This document shows, piece by piece, positions 16,979 to 26,663 of a stretch of 64,000 nucleotides of DNA; the first letter of the stretch is position 1, and each line of letters begins with the position of its first letter. Below the pieces are notes generated by a model that saw nothing but the letters and a program-made list of their open reading frames with translations, was not told the DNA's origin and made no database searches. The stretch comes from Hymenobacter terricola (GTDB lineage Bacteria; Bacteroidota; Bacteroidia; Cytophagales; Hymenobacteraceae): contig NZ_JAGEMO020000001.1 in assembly GCF_017921975.2 (NCBI RefSeq), positions 124,001 through 188,000 of the forward strand. The letters are read 5' to 3'. Made by a program: the position numbers and the translations under genes.

Positions 16979-17770
16979 TTATTTGCCGGTAAACACGGCC
17001 GGCCGCTTTTCCACAAAAGCCGTGGTTCCTTCCTTAAAATCGTCGCTCTCAAACGCCCGTTCGAAGGCCTGGGCTTCCGTCTCGTAGCCATCGGCGTCCT
17101 TGGCGTAGTGCGCGTTCACGCAGTCCAGCACCAGGCCCACGGCCAGTGGCGCTTTGCCCAAAATTTTGGTGAGCAACTGCTGGCAGAACGGCAACAGTTC
17201 GGGCTGGGGCACTACGTGGTTCACCAAGCCCAGGCGCAGGGCCTCGTCGGCCTTCACCATATCGGCCGTCAGCAGCAGCTCGATGGCCTTGCCCTTGCCG
17301 ATGAGCTGCGGCAGGCGCTGGGTGCCGCCGTAGCCGGGCGGCAGGCCCAGGTTCACCTCGGGCTGGCCGAAGCGGGCGTTGTCCGAAGCCACGCGCATGT
17401 GGCAGGCCATGGCCAGCTCGCAGCCGCCGCCCAAGGCAAAGCCGTTCACGGCGGCAATCACCGGCTTGGTGCTTTGTTCGATGCGGGCAAAGGCCTCCTG
17501 GCCGGCGGTTGACGCCCGGCCGGCCCTTTCGGGGGTGAGGGCGGCTAGTTCGGCAATGTCGGCTCCCGCCACAAAGGCCTTTTCGCCGCTCCCCGTCACG
17601 ATAATGCCGCGCACCGCCGGCTCGGCCAACGCTTGCTGCACGGCCGCGTCGATGTCGGCGATGGTGGCCGCATTCAGCGCATTGAGCTTGGTGGGGCGGT
17701 TGATGGTGAGCGTGAGGATGCCGCTGGCAGCATCCAACTCATAGAGCAGGTTTTCGAAGGAAGTGGGCAT
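16979..17770 (-). CDS. Enoyl-CoA hydratase/isomerase family protein
   Basis: 263 residues from ATG 17768-17770 (MPTSFENLLYELDAAS); a longer frame from 17842 crosses the promoter box. The crotonase fold is clear: INRPTKLNALN at the N-terminus, oxyanion-hole segments AFVAGADIAEL and NGFALGGGCELAMACHMR, and FGQPEVNLGLPPGYGGTQRL. Both catalytic glutamates of true hydratases are present (Glu in GGCELA and Glu in QPEVNLG), so hydration of 2-enoyl-CoA is likely, for example in fatty-acid breakdown. No other beta-oxidation gene lies beside it. Confidence 0.9.
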   Translation of the reverse strand: MPTSFENLLYELDAASGILTLTINRPTKLNALNAATIADIDAAVQQALAEPAVRGIIVTGSGEKAFVAGADIAELAALTPERAGRASTAGQEAFARIEQSTKPVIAAVNGFALGGGCELAMACHMRVASDNARFGQPEVNLGLPPGYGGTQRLPQLIGKGKAIELLLTADMVKADEALRLGLVNHVVPQPELLPFCQQLLTKILGKAPLAVGLVLDCVNAHYAKDADGYETEAQAFERAFESDDFKEGTTAFVEKRPAVFTGK

Positions 17771-17802
17771 GACGAAGAGAGAACCGAAGAAATTGGGCCG
17801 GC

Positions 17803-17810
17803 CAAAGATA
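17803..17810 (-). promoter_or_regulatory. -7 box (TATCTTTG) of the enoyl-CoA hydratase gene
   Basis: Exact TAnnTTTG match on the minus strand, 32 nt before the ATG at 17770; it supports that start over the longer frame at 17842. Confidence 0.45.
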
Positions 17811-18007
17811 GAACACAAGCCCGTTGGGGCCGGTCGGGCCAATTTCCTGGTTCGACGCCTATAAATCCCCGTCGGCGAAACCTTTTGCCTTTCTTAGCAT
17901 AACCAGCCACCTTTGCACTCGGCAAGCAAATGAATGTATTTGCCTTTAAATACTTAGTTTTATCCCAAACAACACTTCGTTTCTCACTCTCTAACCGTTT
18001 TACTACA

Positions 18008-18436
18008 ATGGGCTTTGTTTCCGAATTCAAGGAGTTCATCTCTAAAGGCAATGTGCTCGACTTGGCCGTCGGCGTTATCATCGGCGCAGCATTCGGCAAA
18101 ATCGTCACCTCCCTCACCGACGATGTTATCATGCCCATTGTAGGCCTGGCCCTGGGCAAGGTTGACTTCGCTAATCTCTTTTTTGCCATGAATGGCCAGC
18201 ACTACGCCACCCTTGAAGAAGCTAAAAAAGCCGGCGTTGGCACCCTGAACTACGGCTTGTTTCTCAATGCCGTCATTAACTTCCTCATCATCGCCGTCAT
18301 CATCTTCATGATTGTGAAGGCCGCCAACAAGATGAAGAAAGCTCCTGTGGAAGTAGTAGCCGTGGCGCCGCCGCCCACCACCGACCAGCAGTTGCTCATG
18401 GAAATCCGCGACTCCCTGCGTGCCGGCCGCGTGTAA
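18008..18436 (+). CDS. mscL: Large-conductance mechanosensitive channel
   Basis: 142 residues from ATG 18008, where the conserved amphipathic N-terminus ([20 protein letters not shown]) begins; the frame is open from 17930 but those residues are not in the family. TM1 holds the gate region [20 protein letters not shown], then a periplasmic loop, TM2 ([20 protein letters not shown]) and a cytoplasmic helix. It opens under membrane tension to release solutes in osmotic downshock. It is a single-gene unit closed by a terminator at 18462-18497. Confidence 0.95.
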   Translation: MGFVSEFKEFISKGNVLDLAVGVIIGAAFGKIVTSLTDDVIMPIVGLALGKVDFANLFFAMNGQHYATLEEAKKAGVGTLNYGLFLNAVINFLIIAVIIFMIVKAANKMKKAPVEVVAVAPPPTTDQQLLMEIRDSLRAGRV

Positions 18437-18461
18437 TCATCCCATTTTCATTCAGCGTGAA

Positions 18462-18497
18462 AAAACCGCTGTCCGTCGAGCGATGGGCAGCGGTTTT
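18462..18497 (+). terminator. Terminator of mscL
   Basis: AAAACCGCTG (18462-18471) pairs with CAGCGGTTTT (18488-18497); the arm ends in a T-run. Confidence 0.8.
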
Positions 18498-18676
18498 GCT
18501 GTTTCAGCTTCAAGTCCTCGTTTTATTTACCCTAGGTAATTGCTCGATTCAAAATAAGTTGCGAACTTAGGGGCAGCTCAATGACGAATAGCGCTTTTCC
18601 GGCGTTTTTAGTGAACCACCCGCTTCTCACTGTCGTTAGGCCGCCATCCCCCTCCCCCACTCCACGCTTCGCCGAC

Positions 18677-19123
18677 ATGAAAATTTTACTTGCTGCCGCG
18701 CTTCTGGGCGGCCTGAGTTTAGCAACCTCCTTCGCGGCCCGGGCCCAAACCGGCCCCGCCTTTCCCACGCCCGGCCAGGGCACCAGTGAGGAAGGTGCCC
18801 GCCGCACCTCCGGCAACAACGCGCAGGAGCTTGCCCGCAACCAGCGCCGCGCCGCCATGACGCCCGACGAGGTAAAGCGCGACCAGCAGCTCGAATTGCT
18901 GGAGGCTCGCACCGGCAACACCAGCTTCGGCGGCCGCAACGGCTCGCCTGACCGCCAGTTCGACTCCAACCGCAGCGGCAACGGCTTCATGGTGCGCAAG
19001 TTCAAGGCCAAGGCCGGTTTTGGGGAGAATAAGCGCGGCATGAGCCACCCTATTGGCGGCTCCAACCCCGCTGGCAAGCCCTTGGTTCACAAGCATAATC
19101 GCAAGAAATTTCTGTTATTTTAA
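18677..19123 (+). CDS. Small secreted protein of unknown function
   Basis: 148 residues from ATG 18677, chosen because a clean signal peptide starts there (MKILLAAALLGGLSLATSFA, cleavage near AARAQ). The mature part is hydrophilic and Asn/Arg/Gly-rich: RTSGNNAQELARNQRRAAMT, a predicted helix around RDQQLELLEART, and a basic C-terminus ending HKHNRKKFLLF. No domain is recognised. The frame is open 96 bp further upstream. It is followed by a strong terminator and stands convergent to infB. Confidence 0.65.
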   Translation: MKILLAAALLGGLSLATSFAARAQTGPAFPTPGQGTSEEGARRTSGNNAQELARNQRRAAMTPDEVKRDQQLELLEARTGNTSFGGRNGSPDRQFDSNRSGNGFMVRKFKAKAGFGENKRGMSHPIGGSNPAGKPLVHKHNRKKFLLF

Positions 19124-19132
19124 GAATTCATT

Positions 19133-19190
19133 CGCAAGGATGCAAAAAGCCCCAGCCGTGTATGCGGCTGGGGCTTTTTGCATCCTTGCG
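19133..19190 (+). terminator. Long 25-bp perfect terminator hairpin
   Basis: Arms 19133-19157 and 19166-19190 are perfect complements with an 8-nt loop; the inner part includes the classical AAAAAGCCCC / GGGGCTTTTT form, which works in both directions. Confidence 0.9.
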
Positions 19191-19273
19191 GGGTGCCAAG
19201 CGCTACATGAATGACTTCCGGAACGGACATTTTCACGAGGATATTTAGCCGGCCCGTAGGCCGCCTTCGCACT

Positions 19274-19311
19274 AAAAAGGCCCCGACTGCTTGCGCAGTC
19301 GGGGCCTTTTT
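19274..19311. terminator. Bidirectional terminator, 3' of infB
   Basis: Seventeen-base perfect stem (19274-19290 with 19295-19311), loop TTGC, A-run on one side and T-run on the other. It ends the infB transcript on the minus strand. Confidence 0.9.
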
Positions 19312-19340
19312 GTTTTCACACGCAACGTTGCGATTTGCGG

Positions 19341-22300
19341 TTACAGCGTCCGCTTGATTTCCTTTTCTTCGAAGCCCTCAATGTTGTCGCCTTCCTGCAA
19401 CTCATTGAAATTCTTGATGGAAATACCGCACTCATAGCCTTGGCGAACTTCGTTCACGTCATCTTTGAAGCGCTTGAGGTCCTGGATTTCGCCGGTATGC
19501 AGCACGATGCCGTTGCGCACCACCCGCACGCGGGTCTTGCGCTGGAACGTGCCTTCCGTCACCATACAGCCAGCAATCGAGCCGACTTTGGTGATGTTGA
19601 ACACCATCCGAACTTCGGCGTTGGCCGTCACCACTTCCTGCACCGTTGGGGCCAGCATGCCTTCCATAGCATCCTTCACCTCATTGATAGCATTGTAAAT
19701 GATGCTGTAGAGGCGGATGTCAATCTGCTCCTGCTCGGCCAGCTTACGGGCACTCTGCGAGGGCCGCACCTGGAAGCCGATGATGATGGCATCGGAAGCC
19801 GAAGCCAGCAGTACGTCGCTTTCTGAGATGGCACCCACTGCTTTCGAGAGGATGTTCACCTTCACTTCCGGCGTCGAAAGCTTCAGCAAAGAGTCGGAAA
19901 GTGCTTCTACCGAGCCGTCCACGTCGCCCTTTACCAGGATGTTGAGCTCCTTGAACGAACCGATAGCCAGGCGGCGACCGATTTCGTCCAGCGTGATGTG
20001 TTTCTTGGTCCGGATGGTCTGTTCGCGGGCCAGCTGCAAGCGCTGGGTAGCCATTTCGCGGGCTTCGCGCTCCGTTTCCATTACCTGAATCCGGTCGCCA
20101 GCCTGCGGGGCGCCGGTCAGGCCCAGCACCTGCACCGGCGTAGCGGGCGGCGCGGTTTTCATTTTCTTGCCGCGGTGGTCCGTCATGGCCTTCACGCGGC
20201 CAAAGTGCGGGCCGGCGAGGATGATGTCACCCACGTTCAGCGTACCGGTTTGCACCAGCACGGTGGTCACGTAGCCGCGGCCTTTATCCAGCGAGGCTTC
20301 GATAACGGTGCCGATGGCGTTGCGGTCGGGGTTGGCTTTCAGGTCGAGCAATTCGGCTTCCAGCAGCACCTTTTCCAGCAGGTCTTCAATACCAATGCCC
20401 GATTTGGCCGAAACCTCCTGGCTCTGGTATTTGCCGCCCCATTCTTCCACCAGAATGTTAATCTGGGAAAGCTCCTCGCGAATTTTCTCGGGGTTGGCCG
20501 AGGGCTTGTCAATCTTGTTAAGGGCGATGATAATCGGCACCCCTGCGGCCTGCGCGTGGTTGATGGCTTCCTTCGTCTGCGGCATAACCGAGTCGTCGGC
20601 CGCCACCACGATGATGGCAATGTCCGTCACCTTGGCACCACGGGCACGCATGGCCGTAAAGGCTTCGTGACCCGGCGTATCAAGGAAAGTAATGGGCTGG
20701 CCCGATTTGGTCCGCACCTCGTAGGCACCAATGTGCTGCGTGATGCCGCCGGCCTCGCCTTTGGCCACACTCGCATCGCGGATGTAGTCAAGCAGCGACG
20801 TCTTGCCGTGGTCAACGTGGCCCATGATGGTCACAATCGGCGCGCGGTGACGCAGGTCGGCTTCGTCGTCGCCGGCGTCGATGCTGATTTCTTCCTCTTC
20901 TTTCGACAGGAATTCCACATCGAAGCCGAATTCGTCGGCAATTACCGTAATCGCCTCGGCATCAAGGCGCTGGTTGATGGACACGAACATGCCCATGCCT
21001 AAGCAGACCTTGATAACCTCATTCACGTTCACGTCCATCAGCGAGGCCAGGTCATTGGCCGAAATGAACTCCGTGAGCTTGAGGATTTTAGCATCGAGCT
21101 CGTTCTGGGCGCGCAGGGCCTCGCGGTCCTCCGCCAGCATGCTCCGCTTGTCGCGGCGATACTTGGCTCGGTTCTGATTGTTGCCGCCTTTGTTGCCGCC
21201 GAGTTTGGCCAGCGTGGCCTTAATCTGCTCCTGAATCTGCTTTTCAGCCTGCTCGGGAGTGAGCGCGGGGGCATTCGGCTTGGGAGCCGCCGTTTGGCCG
21301 GGCCGCTGGCCAGGACCACCGGGGCGCGGGCCGCCAGGCCCGGTATTAGGCCGGTTGCCCTGGTAGCCGCCGCCCTGGCCGGGACCGCCAGCCGGGCGGT
21401 TGCCTTGGTAGCCGGGGCTGGGTGGGCTAGTGGTGCTGCCGGGAGGGCCAGGCAGGCGCGTGCGCTTTTTCTGACCGGGGCCGGCAGGCAGACCGCGTTT
21501 GCTCACATCTGACGATGCAATGGGACGGGGGCCACGGCCGCCCGGGCCACGCCGGTCATTGTTGATAGACGACAAATCAATCTTACCCAATACGGTCAGG
21601 CCTTTCAGCGTGTCCGACTTGGCTACGATAGTGCTGGTGTCTTCAGGAGCAGTTACTCCGGCCGGGGTAGCCGCCGCCGCTGCTACTGGAGCAGCCGCAG
21701 GGGCAGCTACCGGTGGTGCAACGGCCGGAGCAGCAGGCGCCGCCACTGGGGCTATTGCAGCAGGTGCCAGAGCTACCGGGGGAGCCGTAACTACCGGAGC
21801 TGCTTCAACCTTGGCAACGGGCTGAGCTATTGGAGCCGGGGTAGGCGCAACAACCGGAGCCGGGGTAGGCGCAGCAACCGTAGTCGCAGCAGCCGGCGCT
21901 TCCACTTTCGGAGCGGACACGGCGGGCGCCTCCACCTTTGGCGCAACGGGAGTGGGAGCAGGCGCAGCTACGGGAGTTGCCGCAACCGGAGCCGGCGTTG
22001 CCGTTGGCGCGGGGCGCGGAGGCACTACGCGGCCTCGGCTGTCCAGCTCAATTTTACCCAACACTTTCAGTCCGGGAGCGCTCGGCGCTTCGGAAACTGG
22101 CGTCGGGGCTGGGGCTGGCACCGCAACAACTGGCGCTACGGGAGCCACCACCGGAGCAGCCGCCACGGGCACGGGGGCCACAGGCTCTGCGGGCTTGGGC
22201 GCCGGAGCAGTTGCCTGCACGGGACGGTGCACGGGCGCCGCAGGCTTCGGAGCCGCGTCGAGGTCACTCTGGCGCTTGGCCTGAATGACTTTCTGAGCTT

Positions 22301-22487
22301 CCTGCCGGTCGTGGGCAGAGGCCGCAAATTCTTTCTCAAGCGACGCCACTTGCTCACCCGTGAGCTTCGTGGTGGGCTTGTTTTCTACTTGTATACCTTT
22401 CTTGGCCAGGGCCTCGACCACCCTGTCCATTCCAATATTCAGGTCTTTGGCCGCCTGTTGTAGCCGTTTCGGGGTTGCTTCCGCCAT
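19341..22487 (-). CDS. infB: Translation initiation factor IF-2
   Basis: 1048 residues. An IF2 N-terminal helix bundle (to about 55: [20 protein letters not shown]) is followed by an unusually long linker (about 70-400) rich in Ala/Pro/Val and then Gly/Asn/Arg/Pro. The GTPase domain starts near 550 with G1 [15 protein letters not shown]2 [11 protein letters not shown]3 DTPGHEAF and G4 NKIDK, followed by domain II and the C-terminal fMet-tRNA-binding part. It brings initiator tRNA to the 30S subunit. Last gene of rimP-nusA-infB; an extra TACCTTTG box at 22523-22530 may give it its own promoter. Confidence 0.97.
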   Translation of the reverse strand: MAEATPKRLQQAAKDLNIGMDRVVEALAKKGIQVENKPTTKLTGEQVASLEKEFAASAHDRQEAQKVIQAKRQSDLDAAPKPAAPVHRPVQATAPAPKPAEPVAPVPVAAAPVVAPVAPVVAVPAPAPTPVSEAPSAPGLKVLGKIELDSRGRVVPPRPAPTATPAPVAATPVAAPAPTPVAPKVEAPAVSAPKVEAPAAATTVAAPTPAPVVAPTPAPIAQPVAKVEAAPVVTAPPVALAPAAIAPVAAPAAPAVAPPVAAPAAAPVAAAAATPAGVTAPEDTSTIVAKSDTLKGLTVLGKIDLSSINNDRRGPGGRGPRPIASSDVSKRGLPAGPGQKKRTRLPGPPGSTTSPPSPGYQGNRPAGGPGQGGGYQGNRPNTGPGGPRPGGPGQRPGQTAAPKPNAPALTPEQAEKQIQEQIKATLAKLGGNKGGNNQNRAKYRRDKRSMLAEDREALRAQNELDAKILKLTEFISANDLASLMDVNVNEVIKVCLGMGMFVSINQRLDAEAITVIADEFGFDVEFLSKEEEEISIDAGDDEADLRHRAPIVTIMGHVDHGKTSLLDYIRDASVAKGEAGGITQHIGAYEVRTKSGQPITFLDTPGHEAFTAMRARGAKVTDIAIIVVAADDSVMPQTKEAINHAQAAGVPIIIALNKIDKPSANPEKIREELSQINILVEEWGGKYQSQEVSAKSGIGIEDLLEKVLLEAELLDLKANPDRNAIGTVIEASLDKGRGYVTTVLVQTGTLNVGDIILAGPHFGRVKAMTDHRGKKMKTAPPATPVQVLGLTGAPQAGDRIQVMETEREAREMATQRLQLAREQTIRTKKHITLDEIGRRLAIGSFKELNILVKGDVDGSVEALSDSLLKLSTPEVKVNILSKAVGAISESDVLLASASDAIIIGFQVRPSQSARKLAEQEQIDIRLYSIIYNAINEVKDAMEGMLAPTVQEVVTANAEVRMVFNITKVGSIAGCMVTEGTFQRKTRVRVVRNGIVLHTGEIQDLKRFKDDVNEVRQGYECGISIKNFNELQEGDNIEGFEEKEIKRTL

Positions 22488-22522
22488 TCTATCTTTTCTC
22501 GCGTACGATACGCTTCTAAGTG

Positions 22523-22530
22523 CAAAGGTA
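22523..22530 (-). promoter_or_regulatory. -7 box (TACCTTTG) directly upstream of infB
   Basis: Exact TAnnTTTG match in the 124-bp gap between nusA and infB, 35 nt before the ATG. It may be an internal promoter of the operon. Confidence 0.45.
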
Positions 22531-22611
22531 TTACATTAAATCTTGCCAGCAGGGCGCAAACCGTGCCTACTGGCCCGATTTATTACCCTTGCCGTACCGG
22601 CCGCGCGGCCG

Positions 22612-24078
22612 TCATTGGGCTGGCTCGGCGGGAGAGCTGGCGCCCGCGTCCTCAGTCGTCGCTTCGTTTTCGTCGGTGGCGGTGGCCACCAACGCAGTGT
22701 GTTCAGGGGCAATTTCGGTAGCGGAAGCGTGCGTAACCGCTGCTTCTTCGCCGGTGGCGTCAGCTTTCGCTTCGGCCGTTTTGCCGGCAGCTACGCGGCT
22801 TTTGGCTGCGTCTAGGGTGCTGTCGTCGAGGTCTTCGTCGTCAGCAAATTCCTGGCGGATAATACGATACACATCATCCACCATCTCCTCTTCCAACTCC
22901 GTGCGGCGCACGATGTCGTCCTTTTTCACGGCCAGTACCGCACGGCCGGTATCCAAACCGATTTTCTTCAGCTCGGCTAATACCCACGGCTCGATTTCGT
23001 CCTGGAACTCGTCCAGCGAAATATCTTCTTCGTAGTCAATAGCTTCGCGGAATACGTCGATTTCCATTCCCACCAACCGGCTGGCCAATTTAATGTTGGC
23101 ACCGCCGCGGCCGATGGCCAGGCTCACCTGGTCGGGCTTCATGAATACCGAAACCCGTCCATTCTCCTGATTTATCTTCATAGAACCCACTTTGGCCGGC
23201 GATAGTGCCCGCGCAATATAGAGTTCTAAGTTATCCGTGTAATTAATAATGTCGATGTTCTCGTTTTCGAGCTCCCGCACTACCGGATGGATGCGACTGC
23301 CCTTCATGCCGACGCAGGCGCCCACGGGGTCAATTCGCTCGTCGTAGCTTTCTACGGCCACTTTGGCACGTTCGCCGGGCTCGCGCACCACGTTCTTGAT
23401 GACGATGAGGCCGTCGTAAATCTCGGGTACTTCCAGCTCAAACAACCGCTCGAGGAAAGCCGGCGCGGCGCGGGAGAGGATGATTTTCGGCGTGCCGTTA
23501 ATCACTTCCACGCGGTGTACGACGGCGCGCACGGTGTCGCCCTTGCGGAACCGGTCCTTGGGGATTTGCTCGCCTTTCGGCATCACCAATTCGTTGTCGT
23601 CCTTGTCCATGATGAGGGCCTCGCGGCTCCACACCTGGTAGACTTCGCCGGTCACGATTTCGCCAACCTGGTCTTTGTATTTCTGGTAGAGGTTGTCGCG
23701 CTCCAGGTCTTTCACGCGCTGAATCAGCGTTTGGCGGGCCATGAGCACGGCGCGGCGGCCGAAATCCTCCAGCTTTACGCCTTCGGCTACGGATTCACCA
23801 ACCTCGAAATCGGGCTCGATTTTTTGCGCGTCGGTAAGGGTAATTTTGTCGTGGTCCCAGATGTCTTCGGAGTTGTCGTCCACGATTTCGCGGTTGCGCC
23901 AAATTTCCAAATCGCCGTTATCGGGGTTGATGATAACGTCAAAATTTTCGTCCTGGTCAAACTTCTTGCGAATCATGGTGCGAAACACGTCGTCCAGGAT
24001 GCTCATCATCGTGGGCCGGTCAATGTTCTTGCTCCGGGCAAATTCGCCGAAGGATTCAATGAGTTCGTGACTGTTCAT
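22612..24078 (-). CDS. nusA: Transcription termination/antitermination factor NusA
   Basis: 488 residues, longer than the roughly 410-430 usual in this phylum. The N-terminal RNA-polymerase-binding domain (MNSHELIESFGEFARSKNID) is followed by an S1 domain (about 135-200, GEIVTGEVYQVWSREALI) and two KH domains, with VGMKGSRIHPVVREL and SLAIGRGGANIKLASRLVG as RNA-binding GxxG-type loops. From about 415 an acidic Ala/Glu/Thr-rich tail has no recognised fold. NusA tunes pausing and termination. It lies between rimP and infB, as in most bacteria. Confidence 0.96.
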   Translation of the reverse strand: MNSHELIESFGEFARSKNIDRPTMMSILDDVFRTMIRKKFDQDENFDVIINPDNGDLEIWRNREIVDDNSEDIWDHDKITLTDAQKIEPDFEVGESVAEGVKLEDFGRRAVLMARQTLIQRVKDLERDNLYQKYKDQVGEIVTGEVYQVWSREALIMDKDDNELVMPKGEQIPKDRFRKGDTVRAVVHRVEVINGTPKIILSRAAPAFLERLFELEVPEIYDGLIVIKNVVREPGERAKVAVESYDERIDPVGACVGMKGSRIHPVVRELENENIDIINYTDNLELYIARALSPAKVGSMKINQENGRVSVFMKPDQVSLAIGRGGANIKLASRLVGMEIDVFREAIDYEEDISLDEFQDEIEPWVLAELKKIGLDTGRAVLAVKKDDIVRRTELEEEMVDDVYRIIRQEFADDEDLDDSTLDAAKSRVAAGKTAEAKADATGEEAAVTHASATEIAPEHTALVATATDENEATTEDAGASSPAEPAQ

Positions 24079-24173
24079 TGTTAGTGGTCAATTGTTCGTT
24101 GTCCGTTATTGGGTTGTTCAGTTTTTAGCCCCGAGACTAACAATTGACAACAAATAATGAACAACGGGAAAGC

Positions 24174-24644
24174 TTACTTGAAAGAGATAACAACCTTGGC
24201 TTCCTGAATGTCCCCAAAAGGATAAAAAGCAGCGGGCAAGGTGGTTTTCTTGGTTTTTTGTTTGATGACTTCTTCGATTTCCACGCCCTCGGGTGTGGCG
24301 GCGAGGAGGGTGCCGGTTTTTTCGGTGCCGTCGGCCAGTTTCAGGGCCAGCGAGCGGCCGATGTGGCGCGGGTACTGGCGCGGGTCGGTGAGGGGCTGGT
24401 CGGCACCGGGGCTGGTGACTTCCAGGGAATAGGCCGAATCCTCGCCGTAGTGCTCGTCGATGCGGCGGGCCAGGCGGCGGCTGATGGTGGCGCAGGCCTG
24501 GATGGCCAGGCCCTCGGGGCCGTCGAGGGTGACGGTCACCTTCGGCATCACCGAATCGGAAACGGTGAGGCCCACGATGAACAACTCCTGGTCGCCGATG
24601 GCGTCGCGGAGCATTTCCAGCAGCAGGGTACGGTCAAAAGACAT
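24174..24644 (-). CDS. rimP: Ribosome maturation factor RimP
   Basis: 156 residues from ATG 24642-24644 (MSFDRTLLLEMLRDAI). The frame is open to 24872, but that would cross the promoter and hairpin, so the short start is preferred. Motifs include RIDEHYGEDSAYSLEVTSPG (the conserved core EVSSPG-like segment), then LKLADGTEKTGTLLAATPEG and a C-terminal strand. RimP assists 30S subunit assembly. First gene of the rimP-nusA-infB operon; nusA starts 95 bp downstream after a partly palindromic spacer. Confidence 0.92.
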   Translation of the reverse strand: MSFDRTLLLEMLRDAIGDQELFIVGLTVSDSVMPKVTVTLDGPEGLAIQACATISRRLARRIDEHYGEDSAYSLEVTSPGADQPLTDPRQYPRHIGRSLALKLADGTEKTGTLLAATPEGVEIEEVIKQKTKKTTLPAAFYPFGDIQEAKVVISFK

Positions 24645-24664
24645 AGTTATTGAAACCAGCGGGT

Positions 24665-24696
24665 AAAAAAAAGAGGGGACTGCGCGTCCCCTCTTT
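24665..24696 (-). terminator. Terminator-like hairpin in the rimP-nusA-infB leader (candidate attenuator)
   Basis: GAGGGGAC (24673-24680) pairs perfectly with GTCCCCTC (24686-24693), loop 5 nt, and on the minus strand eight U residues follow (24665-24672). The hairpin lies between the promoter-like elements (24723-24753) and the rimP ATG (24644). The neighbouring gene to the right is on the other strand, so no upstream minus-strand gene needs ending here. Confidence 0.75.
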
Positions 24697-24722
24697 GCTA
24701 AAGCGAATACCAACTTCGGGGG

Positions 24723-24753
24723 CAAAGGTACGACAATAGGCAACGGAATGCAA
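24723..24753 (-). promoter_or_regulatory. Promoter of the rimP-nusA-infB operon (TTG-N20-TACCTTTG)
   Basis: On the minus strand, TTG (24751-24753), a 20-bp spacer and TACCTTTG (24723-24730) match both the -33 and the -7 elements of Bacteroidota promoters. It is the only box in this window for which I found a correctly spaced TTG. Transcription would start about 24716, giving a leader of roughly 70 nt. Confidence 0.7.
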
Positions 24754-24946
24754 GGCGACCCCAGCGGTGCGGCTGGCGGCCGAGGCCGAATGCCTTCGAA
24801 AAATCGTACGACGCGGGCAAAATTCGACAAGCAACCTTCCGCCAGGTTCGCCCCCTTTAAAACCCTGACCAAGTGCGCCGGATTTCTGGGCGCGGCGCCG
24901 TAACATTGCCAGCAAATTCCCGCTCATTTTTAACACCATACCTCTG

Positions 24947-25519
24947 ATGAAAACCTTGCAATTGCTTCGCCACGCGGCCTTCGGGCTGGCGGCCACGCTC
25001 ACCACTGGCGCCGCATATGCCCAAGCCACTCCGGCCCCGCAGGAGCGTATGCTTCCTCCTAACCCGCAATCGCGGGCGCTTATGGAGCCCAAGCCCAGCC
25101 CGGCTGCCACGGCTACCGGCAAAATAGGCGCGGTCGATGTGACGGTGAATTACAGCAGCCCGGCCGTGAAGGGCCGCACCATCTGGGGTGGGCTGGAGCC
25201 CTATGGCAAAGTGTGGCGCGCCGGCGCCAACGAAGCCACCACGGTAGAATTCAGCAAAGACGTAAAAGTGGAAGGCAAGGCGCTGCCGGCCGGCAAATAC
25301 GGCTTCTTCCTGGTTCCGACGGAGAAGGAATGGACGGTGATTTTCAACAAGGTGCCGAACCAGTGGGGCGCTTTCAAGTACGATGAGAAGCAGGACGCGC
25401 TGCGCGTGACGGTGATGCCCCGCAAAGCAGACATGAACGAGCGGCTGGTGTACGTGGTGACGCCAACGGGCCTGGTGATGCGCTGGGACAAGCTGGAGAT
25501 TCCGGTGAGCATTAAGTAG
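24947..25519 (+). CDS. DUF2911 domain-containing secreted protein
   Basis: 190 residues. Signal peptide (MKTLQLLRHAAFGLAATLTT, cleavage near AYAQ). The DUF2911 core starts with DVTVNYSSPAVKGRTIWGGL and continues with YGKVWRAGANEATTVEFSKD and PAGKYGFFLVPTEKEWTVIF, all characteristic of this Bacteroidota family of unknown function. It stands divergent from rimP and 85 bp upstream of selD, which has its own promoter-like box. Confidence 0.85.
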   Translation: MKTLQLLRHAAFGLAATLTTGAAYAQATPAPQERMLPPNPQSRALMEPKPSPAATATGKIGAVDVTVNYSSPAVKGRTIWGGLEPYGKVWRAGANEATTVEFSKDVKVEGKALPAGKYGFFLVPTEKEWTVIFNKVPNQWGAFKYDEKQDALRVTVMPRKADMNERLVYVVTPTGLVMRWDKLEIPVSIK

Positions 25520-25571
25520 GCCGTTCCATTGCCGAAACCCGACGCGGGCGGCCCATTGTGGGTCGCCCGCT

Positions 25572-25579
25572 TACTTTTG
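25572..25579 (+). promoter_or_regulatory. -7 box (TACTTTTG) of selD
   Basis: Exact TAnnTTTG match, 25 nt before the ATG. A TTG occurs upstream but at only 13 bp spacing. Confidence 0.4.
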
Positions 25580-25604
25580 TGCCTTCCCCGATTTTTGAAT
25601 AACC

Positions 25605-26642
25605 ATGGAATATAAGCTCACCCAATACAGCCACGGCGCGGGCTGCGGCTGCAAAATTGCGCCGGCCGTGCTCGACCAGATGCTGCACACCAGCATTGCG
25701 CAACCGCAGCACGACAAGCTGCTGGTGGGCAATGCCAGCCGCGACGACGCGGCCGTGTACGACATTGGCGGGGGGCAGGCGGTGATTTCGACCACCGACT
25801 TCTTCATGCCCATCGTGGACGACGCCTACGATTTCGGGCGCATTGCCTCGGCCAATGCCATTTCGGATGTGTACGCCATGGGCGGGCGGCCGCTGCTGGC
25901 CATTGCCGTGCTGGGCTGGCCCGTGGATAAATTGCCCGCCGACGTGGCGCGCCGCGTACTGGAAGGCGCCCGCAGCATCTGCGCCGAGGCGGGGATTCCG
26001 CTGGCCGGCGGCCACAGCATCGACTCGCCGGAGCCCATTTTTGGGTTGGCCGTGACGGGCATGGTCGACATCGTGGATTTGAAACGGAACGATACCGCGA
26101 CGGCCGGCTCGGAGCTGTATTTGACCAAGCCGCTGGGCGTGGGCATTCTCACCACGGCCCAGAAAAAGGGCATTTTGCGGGATGAGGACGCCAACATCGC
26201 GCCCGCCCAAATGATGCAGCTGAATAAGATTGGAGCCGAGTTGAGCAAGCTGCCGGCCGTGACGGCCCTGACGGACGTGACGGGCTTCGGCCTGCTGGGC
26301 CACTTGGCCGAAGTGTGCGAAGGCAGCGGCCTGACGGCGGAAATTGACTTCGGCAAACTTCCGCGCATCGCGGCAGCCGAGGCGTATTTGAAGCAGGGCA
26401 GCGTGCCCGGCGGCACCAGCCGCAACTGGGCCAGCTATGGCCATAAAGTAGGGCCGATTACGGATGAGCAGCGGAGCTGGCTGTGCGACCCGCAGACTTC
26501 GGGCGGCCTGCTGGTGTGCGTGGAGCCGGCCGGGCGCGATGCCGTGCTGGCCGTGTTTGCCAAGCACGGGCTGGCGCTGGAAAGCTTCGGGCAGCTGCGG
26601 GCGCACGCGGCCGACGAAGCCTGGGTGCAGGTGAATGCATAG
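25605..26642 (+). CDS. selD: Selenide, water dikinase (selenophosphate synthetase)
   Basis: 345 residues, full length. The catalytic N-terminus [14 protein letters not shown] has Cys14 and Lys17 at the positions equivalent to the essential Cys17 and Lys20 of the E. coli enzyme. Further motifs are [49 protein letters not shown] and DPQTSGGLL. It makes selenophosphate from selenide and ATP, the selenium donor for selenocysteine or 2-selenouridine tRNA. No selA, selB or mnmH gene is in the window, so its use here cannot be told. Confidence 0.96.
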   Translation: MEYKLTQYSHGAGCGCKIAPAVLDQMLHTSIAQPQHDKLLVGNASRDDAAVYDIGGGQAVISTTDFFMPIVDDAYDFGRIASANAISDVYAMGGRPLLAIAVLGWPVDKLPADVARRVLEGARSICAEAGIPLAGGHSIDSPEPIFGLAVTGMVDIVDLKRNDTATAGSELYLTKPLGVGILTTAQKKGILRDEDANIAPAQMMQLNKIGAELSKLPAVTALTDVTGFGLLGHLAEVCEGSGLTAEIDFGKLPRIAAAEAYLKQGSVPGGTSRNWASYGHKVGPITDEQRSWLCDPQTSGGLLVCVEPAGRDAVLAVFAKHGLALESFGQLRAHAADEAWVQVNA

Positions 26643-26663
26643 CGCGGCGCTCTTTCCCGGCCG

